Of a DNA stretch of 64,000 bases, positions 59,617 to 64,000 are shown piece after piece. The position numbers and the translations under genes are program-made. Each line of letters begins with the position of its first letter. Positions within the stretch are counted from its first letter, which is position 1. The notes under the pieces are model-generated. The model had not been told where the DNA came from. It made no database searches and saw nothing but the letters and a program-made list of their open reading frames with translations. The DNA is from Clostridiales bacterium (GTDB lineage: Bacteria; Bacillota; Clostridia; TANB77; CAG-508), in the NCBI GenBank assembly GCA_003534295.1, contig DPDV01000007.1, positions 35,489-99,488 on the forward strand. Direction: 5' to 3'.

Positions 59617-60036
59617 ATGGAATTAATAAATATAGAAAAAGAGGAAGAAAAAATAAATATGATGGCACCACTCACGTGGGCATATATAGGAGACGCTGTT
59701 TTTGAATTATATATTAGAACATATCTGATAAATAAAACAAATTTAAAGCCACATAAGTTACATGTAGAAGCAATAAAATATGTAAAAGCTCCTGCACAAG
59801 CAAAAGCACTACAAAAAATAGAGGAAATGCTTACAGATAAAGAAAAAGAAATAGTGAAAAGAGGCAGAAATGCAGAAAATCATCACATAGCGAAAAACGC
59901 AACTGTGCAAGAATATATGTACTCAACAGCTTTTGAAGCCTTAATAGGATATTTGTATTTAACAAAACAAGAGAAAAGATTAAAAGAAATACTAGAAATG
60001 GTAATTGATATAAATAAAAAACATACACAGCAATAA
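59617..60036 (+). CDS. mrnC: Mini-ribonuclease III
   Basis: The 139-residue protein is a RNase III-like nuclease without a dsRNA-binding domain, which matures 23S rRNA in Bacillus. It has LTWAYIGDAVFELYIRTYLI near the N-terminus, KYVKAPAQAKAL, KRGRNAENHHIAKNATVQEY and YSTAFEALIGYLYL (metal-binding Glu). AGAAAGGAAAG lies before the ATG. Its stop codon lies inside the terminator stem-loop. Confidence 0.9.
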   Translation: MELINIEKEEEKINMMAPLTWAYIGDAVFELYIRTYLINKTNLKPHKLHVEAIKYVKAPAQAKALQKIEEMLTDKEKEIVKRGRNAENHHIAKNATVQEYMYSTAFEALIGYLYLTKQEKRLKEILEMVIDINKKHTQQ

Positions 60037-60048
60037 GTGTATGTTTTT
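60017..60048. terminator. Terminator overlapping the mrnC 3' end
   Basis: AAAAACATACAC (60017-60028) pairs with GTGTATGTTTTT (60037-60048) around an eight-base loop that includes the mrnC stop codon. A and T runs on both sides suit termination of mrnC and of the opposing tRNA-Glu. Confidence 0.8.
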
Positions 60049-60053
60049 TGTTG

Positions 60054-60128
60054 TGGTGACCCCTACGGGAATCGAACCCATGATTCAGCCTTGAGAGGGC
60101 TGCGTCTTAACCGCTTGACCAAGGGGCC
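60054..60128 (-). tRNA. tRNA-Glu (CUC)
   Basis: Acceptor GGCCCCT/AGGGGTC, D-arm TGGTCAAGCGGTTAAGAC, anticodon arm CAGCC-CTCTCAA-GGCTG giving anticodon CTC, T-arm GGGTTCGATTCCC and an encoded CCA. The body is typical of tRNA-Glu. Confidence 0.93.
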
Positions 60129-60215
60129 ATTTAACTACTTACTAAGTGTAGCATATTTTACAGGGGGAAGTCAAGATGTTAAAGAAAAATATCTAGAAAA
60201 AATTTGAACGTTCGC

Positions 60216-60244
60216 TTGACAATAATAAGAAACGGATGTACAAT
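60216..60244 (+). promoter_or_regulatory. Promoter of recN
   Basis: TTGACA (60216-60221) and TACAAT (60239-60244) are 17 bases apart. A GAACGTTC palindrome directly precedes the -35; it lacks the four-base spacer of a standard LexA box. Confidence 0.65.
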
Positions 60245-60287
60245 ACAAACAACAATTCTACAAAACAAAAATTTGCAAGGAGGGCAT

Positions 60288-61910
60288 ATGATAACAACAT
60301 TACATATAAAAAATATAGGAATAATAGATGATATAACAATAGATTTTAATGAAGGGTTGAATGTATTAACAGGAGAAACGGGAGCAGGTAAAACCTTAAT
60401 AATAGATTCATTAGCAATTGTTGCTGGGGGAAGATTCTCAAAGGAAATGATAAGAAAAGGGGAAAATTATTCGTTTGTTGAACTTAGTATGTATTGCCCA
60501 GAAGACGAAAGAGCAATTGATGGAAATATAATTATTACAAGAGAAATTTATTCAAATGGTAGAAACTCGTGTAAAATAAATGGAAGGCTTATAACAGTAA
60601 ATGAATTAAAAGATATAATGAAAAAAATAATAGATATACATGGGCAACAGGACAATCAACTTTTATTGGATCCGAAATATCATATAAATTATTTGGATTC
60701 CTTTATAGGAGATAAATTAAAAAAGCAAAAAGAATTTTATTTGGAGTTATATACCGAATACAAAAAGAAACAAGAAGAATTACAAAAAAATTATGGAGAT
60801 GAAAAAGAAAAAGAGAGAAGACTAGATTTATTAAGGTATCAATTAAATGAAATAGCGCAAGCAAACTTGAAATCACGAGAAGACGAGGAATTAGAAGAAA
60901 AGAGAAATATAATAGTAAACTCTGAAAGATTACATATAAATTTAACCGAAATAGATGAAACTTTATCAAATCAAGTAATTGATGGATTAAGCAATTCTAT
61001 AAAAGCATTAGAAAAAATAGAGGAATATGGAGAGATATATAAAGAAAAATTAATTGATCTTAAAAACATATATTATGAAATACAGGAACATTCAAGGGAT
61101 TTTGAAAATATGAAAACTCAAATATGCTTTGACGAGTGTGAAAGAGACGACATAGAAAAAAGATTAGATATTATATATTCTCTTAAAAGAAAATATGGAA
61201 ATAGCACAGAAGAAATATCAAAGTATAAAGAAAATGTAGAGAAACAGATATATGAAATTGAAAATGCTGAAGAATATAACAAAATATTGAGAACAAGAAT
61301 AAAAGAATTGGAAGAAGAAATGAGCAAATGTGCGGAATCAATGGAAAAAATAAGAATAGAATATGCCAATGAACTATCTGAAAAAATAAATACTGAGTTA
61401 AAGGATTTAGAAATGCTTAATTCCATTTTTGAAATAAAAATAGAAAGATTACAAGAATTCAATATTAATGGATTAAACAAAGTAGAGTTCTATATTTGTA
61501 CTAATATAGGAGAAACAACAAAACCACTTGTAAAAGTAGCATCAGGTGGAGAAATGTCAAGATTAATGTTAGCTATTAAGTCTGTATTTGCTAAAACAGA
61601 TGATGTTCCTGTTTTGGTATTTGATGAGATAGATACAGGAATAAGCGGAAAAGCGGCAAAAGCAGTAGGAGAGAAGCTAAAAATAATATCAAAAGTACAT
61701 CAAGTAATATGTATAACTCACTTGGCGCCAATTGCGGCAAGAGGAGACTATAATTATTATATAAGTAAAAATGTAAAAGAAGAAAAAACAGTAACAACAA
61801 TAAAGCAGCTAAATGAGGAAGAAACTATAAATGAAATAGCAAGAATAGCAACAGGAGAGGTAACAGAAATCTCTAAACAGCATGCAATAGAATTACGAAA
61901 AGCTTCTTAA
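60288..61910 (+). CDS. recN: DNA repair protein RecN
   Basis: The 540-residue SMC-like protein has Walker A TGETGAGKTLII at residues 32-43, a ISGKAAKAVGEKL / ASGGEMSRLMLAIK signature near the C-terminus and VLVFDEIDTGISG (Walker B), with a ~300-residue coiled-coil middle (LEEKRNIIVNSERLHINLTE). RecN tethers broken ends in recombinational repair. The start at 60288 has AAGGAGG four bases upstream. Length matches the family (~555). Confidence 0.93.
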   Translation: MITTLHIKNIGIIDDITIDFNEGLNVLTGETGAGKTLIIDSLAIVAGGRFSKEMIRKGENYSFVELSMYCPEDERAIDGNIIITREIYSNGRNSCKINGRLITVNELKDIMKKIIDIHGQQDNQLLLDPKYHINYLDSFIGDKLKKQKEFYLELYTEYKKKQEELQKNYGDEKEKERRLDLLRYQLNEIAQANLKSREDEELEEKRNIIVNSERLHINLTEIDETLSNQVIDGLSNSIKALEKIEEYGEIYKEKLIDLKNIYYEIQEHSRDFENMKTQICFDECERDDIEKRLDIIYSLKRKYGNSTEEISKYKENVEKQIYEIENAEEYNKILRTRIKELEEEMSKCAESMEKIRIEYANELSEKINTELKDLEMLNSIFEIKIERLQEFNINGLNKVEFYICTNIGETTKPLVKVASGGEMSRLMLAIKSVFAKTDDVPVLVFDEIDTGISGKAAKAVGEKLKIISKVHQVICITHLAPIAARGDYNYYISKNVKEEKTVTTIKQLNEEETINEIARIATGEVTEISKQHAIELRKAS

Positions 61911-62353
61911 TAGAAAATATAATTAATGTCCTTAAAACCTCATATAAAAATGAGGTTTTAAGACACTAAAACAAACAAGAATAATGTCGTTTTATGACAC
62001 ACGATTTTTCTTGAATTTAAGTAAATAAACAGTTATAATTAAATTAACAATTATATTTATAGCAAAGTTTGAATTTATTAATGTCAAAAAACTTAAATCA
62101 AAAAAGTTAGATTTCTTAAATTTTTAGTCTGAAATCTCAAAAATCACAATTATCTTCAAAAAAATCTCAAAATATAATGAATTTTTCATATTTACACATA
62201 TGTTTTTTTGTCATATCAAAATTTTGTTCAAATTCTATATAAGAAATTTAATAATATTATTAAATTTGTCTTAAAGCTATATGTATAAAATCTGATGCTA
62301 AGGAGGAATGATAATAAATAAAACAAAATGCTAGTTAAACAAATACCTTCAAG

Positions 62354-62383
62354 ATGAGTGCCCAAAATGGTACTCATTTTTAT
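62354..62383 (+). terminator. Terminator in the lysS upstream gap
   Basis: ATGAGTGCC and GGTACTCAT pair (one G-T) around a six-base loop and are followed by TTTTTATT. Confidence 0.65.
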
Positions 62384-62413
62384 TGAAAAATAAACATAAA
62401 TCCCACAAAACTG

Positions 62414-62442
62414 TTTACATGTTCTTACTTTTAGGGTATAAT
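62414..62442 (+). promoter_or_regulatory. Promoter of lysS
   Basis: TTTACA and TATAAT are separated by 17 bases, about 58 bases before the start codon of lysS. Confidence 0.7.
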
Positions 62443-62499
62443 AATACATATTATTTTATGGCGAAATATTAGACATAAGCCTAGAAAGGGATGAAAAGT

Positions 62500-64000
62500 A
62501 TGAATGAAGAAACAAACAACAATTTAGAACAAGAATTGGATTTAAACGAATTAATGATAATAAGGAGAGAAAAATTAGAAAAATTAAAACAAAATAATAA
62601 GAATCCTTTTGAGATAACAAAATTTGATATAACTCATACAAGTAAAGAAATAATAGATAATTATGAAGAATTAGAAGGGAAAGATGTAACAATAGCTGGA
62701 AGAATTATGGCTAAAAGAATAATGGGAAAAGCATCATTCTGCCATATTCAAGATGGAGATGGAAAAATTCAAAGTTATGTAAGCATAAATGATCTGGGAG
62801 AAGAGAGTTATAAACAATTTAAAGAAGATGATATAGGAGATATAATTGGAATTACAGGTTTTGTATTTAAAACAAGGACAGGTGAAATATCTATTCATGC
62901 AAAAGAAGTAATACTTCTTTCAAAGTCTCTAAGACCACTTCCAGAAAAATTTCATGGACTAAAAGATACAGATTTACGTTATCGCCAGAGGTCTGTAGAT
63001 TTAATTATGAACCCTGAAGTAAAAGAAACATTTAAAAAGAGATCATTAATAATTAAAGAAATCAGAAATATGTTAGATGAAAAAGGATTTATGGAAGTTG
63101 AAACACCTATATTACAAACTATACCAGGTGGAGCTTCTGCAAGGCCATTTATAACACATCATAATACTCTAGATATAGATATGTATTTAAGAATTGCAAC
63201 AGAATTATATTTAAAAAGACTTATTGTTGGTGGATTTGATAAAGTTTATGAGATAGGAAGAAACTTTAGAAATGAAGGTATGGATATAAAGCATAATCCA
63301 GAGTTTACTTGTATAGAACTTTATGAGGCATATACAAATTTAGAAGATATGATGAATATAACCGAAGAACTAATAAGAAGATGTGCTAACAAAGTATGCG
63401 GTACTGGAAAAATATCATATCAAGGTGAAGAAATTGACCTAGAAAAACCGTTTAGAAGAATTACTATGATTGATAGTATTAAAGAAGTTACAGGTGTTGA
63501 TTTTAATACTGTAGAAACAGATGAAGAAGCACAGAAAATTGCAAAAGATTTAAACATGGAAATTGATCCAATAAAAACAACCAGAGGTGACATAATAGTA
63601 CAAGTATTTGAAGAAAAAGTTGAAGAAACATTAAGACAACCAACATTTTTATATGAATATCCAATAGAAAATTCACCTCTAACCAAAAAGTGTAAAGATA
63701 ATCCAAGAATGACACAAAGATTTGAATTGTTTATAGGAGGTAGAGAATATGCAAATGCATACTCAGAATTAAATGATCCTATTGACCAATATGAAAGATT
63801 TTTGAAACAAGTACAAGCAAGAGAAGCAGGAGACGAAGAAGCAAATATGATGGACGATGACTTTGTGCAAGCATTAGAATATGGAATGCCACCAACAGGA
63901 GGCATGGGAATGGGAATTGACCGTTTGGTAATGTTACTTACAGATTCAGCATCAATAAGAGATGTACTATTATTCCCAACAATGAAGTCCTTAGATGGTG
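62500..64000 (+). CDS. lysS: Lysyl-tRNA synthetase, class II, truncated by the window end
   Basis: The gene starts at ATG 62500, after GAAAGGG, and stays open for 500 codons to the window edge. It has an OB-fold anticodon-binding domain (AGRIMAKRIMGKASFCHIQD), the LKDTDLRYRQRSVDLIMNPE stretch before motif 1, motif 2 (NFRNEGMDIKHNPEFTCIEL) and motif 3 (GMGMGIDRLVMLLTDS), all typical of class II LysRS. The visible end, IRDVLLFPTMKSLDG, is at the normal C-terminus, so only a few residues should be missing. No T-box or lysine riboswitch is seen. Confidence 0.95.
   Translation, partial: MNEETNNNLEQELDLNELMIIRREKLEKLKQNNKNPFEITKFDITHTSKEIIDNYEELEGKDVTIAGRIMAKRIMGKASFCHIQDGDGKIQSYVSINDLGEESYKQFKEDDIGDIIGITGFVFKTRTGEISIHAKEVILLSKSLRPLPEKFHGLKDTDLRYRQRSVDLIMNPEVKETFKKRSLIIKEIRNMLDEKGFMEVETPILQTIPGGASARPFITHHNTLDIDMYLRIATELYLKRLIVGGFDKVYEIGRNFRNEGMDIKHNPEFTCIELYEAYTNLEDMMNITEELIRRCANKVCGTGKISYQGEEIDLEKPFRRITMIDSIKEVTGVDFNTVETDEEAQKIAKDLNMEIDPIKTTRGDIIVQVFEEKVEETLRQPTFLYEYPIENSPLTKKCKDNPRMTQRFELFIGGREYANAYSELNDPIDQYERFLKQVQAREAGDEEANMMDDDFVQALEYGMPPTGGMGMGIDRLVMLLTDSASIRDVLLFPTMKSLDG

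Larger units (their letters stand above)
61911..62499. other. Intergenic gap with hairpins and the lysS promoter
   Basis: A long hairpin (CTTAAAACCTCAT/ATGAGGTTTTAAG, within 61929-61963) follows recN, with no T run. The middle is A/T-rich without frames. ATGAGTGCC/GGTACTCAT (62354-62377) plus TTTTTATT is a second terminator, preceded by AAGGAGGA and a tiny frame (62308-62334). The lysS promoter is TTTACA (62414-62419) and TATAAT (62437-62442), spaced 17 bases. Confidence 0.6.

Noticed and set aside
60207..60214. GAACGTTC in front of recN as a LexA/SOS box
   Set aside because: The Firmicutes LexA site needs GAAC-N4-GTTC; here the halves are directly joined, so I do not call it an operator.

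Overview
The window looks like a chromosomal piece of a low-GC, spore-forming Firmicute of class Clostridia, probably an uncultured gut-type lineage. The signs are A/T-rich codon use, strong AGGAGG ribosome binding sites, an uninterrupted sporulation sigma factor gene (sigK), a spore photoproduct lyase gene, a T-box leader before asnS, and a Firmicutes-type cluster of IreB, RuvX and DUF1292 genes. Placement below class level is not supported.

Layout. 1-2.9 kb: accessory DNA with a helical hypothetical protein, a small gene behind a leader holding two tandem terminators, a Fic-domain protein and a stub of a serine recombinase next to tRNA-Gly. 3.0-9.2 kb: housekeeping genes (dCMP deaminase, a P-loop/Asp23-like protein, cmk, plsC, typA, trmR, a CmpB-like membrane protein). 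9.3-12.2 kb: U32 peptidase-family protein, DUF368 transporter, sigK. 12.3-17.4 kb: a run of a small membrane protein, a MinD-like protein with a degenerate P-loop, a GAF/degenerate-GGDEF protein, IreB, RuvX and DUF1292. 17.5-26.5 kb: small membrane and exported proteins, an MBL-fold/beta-CASP protein, fba, smpB, an L,D-transpeptidase, splB and T-box-asnS. 26.6-35.3 kb: a decayed stretch with three insertion sequences (IS3-like, ISLre2-like, IS1634-like), broken flavodoxin and radical SAM genes, an HD-domain gene and a GC-richer block that may be a structured RNA. 35.3-47.5 kb: uvrB, uvrA, a transglutaminase-like protein, metK, tyrS, rpiA, ruvB and a QueH-GNAT fusion. 47.6-58.5 kb: a modular accessory region in front of rbgA. 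58.6-64 kb: rbgA, mrnC, tRNA-Glu, recN and the start of lysS.

The most unusual feature is the region in front of rbgA (48.4-58.6 kb). Copies of the first part of rbgA (ribosome binding site plus 16-29 codons) recur at 51.15, 54.24 and 56.33 kb. Each breaks off at the same point, codons Ile-Asn-Trp in AACTGGTA, and is followed by a second repeat family. This divides the region into four modules. Their cargo is a uracil-DNA-glycosylase-like protein, RhuM, KilA-N proteins, DinD remnants, a DnaQ-like exonuclease, peptidase E, a GNAT enzyme, a nucleoside phosphorylase-like protein, a DUF1016 nuclease and a metallophosphoesterase. Pieces of a large serine recombinase lie among them. The simplest reading is repeated site-specific integration into the 5' end of rbgA, each element bringing its own replacement gene start.

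A second genome-specific signal is a ~70-bp intergenic repeat with a GGGCGA/TCGCCC hairpin. It occurs five times, always in the same orientation and just upstream of a plus-strand gene or gene remnant. All calls come from reading the sequence; no database search was run.
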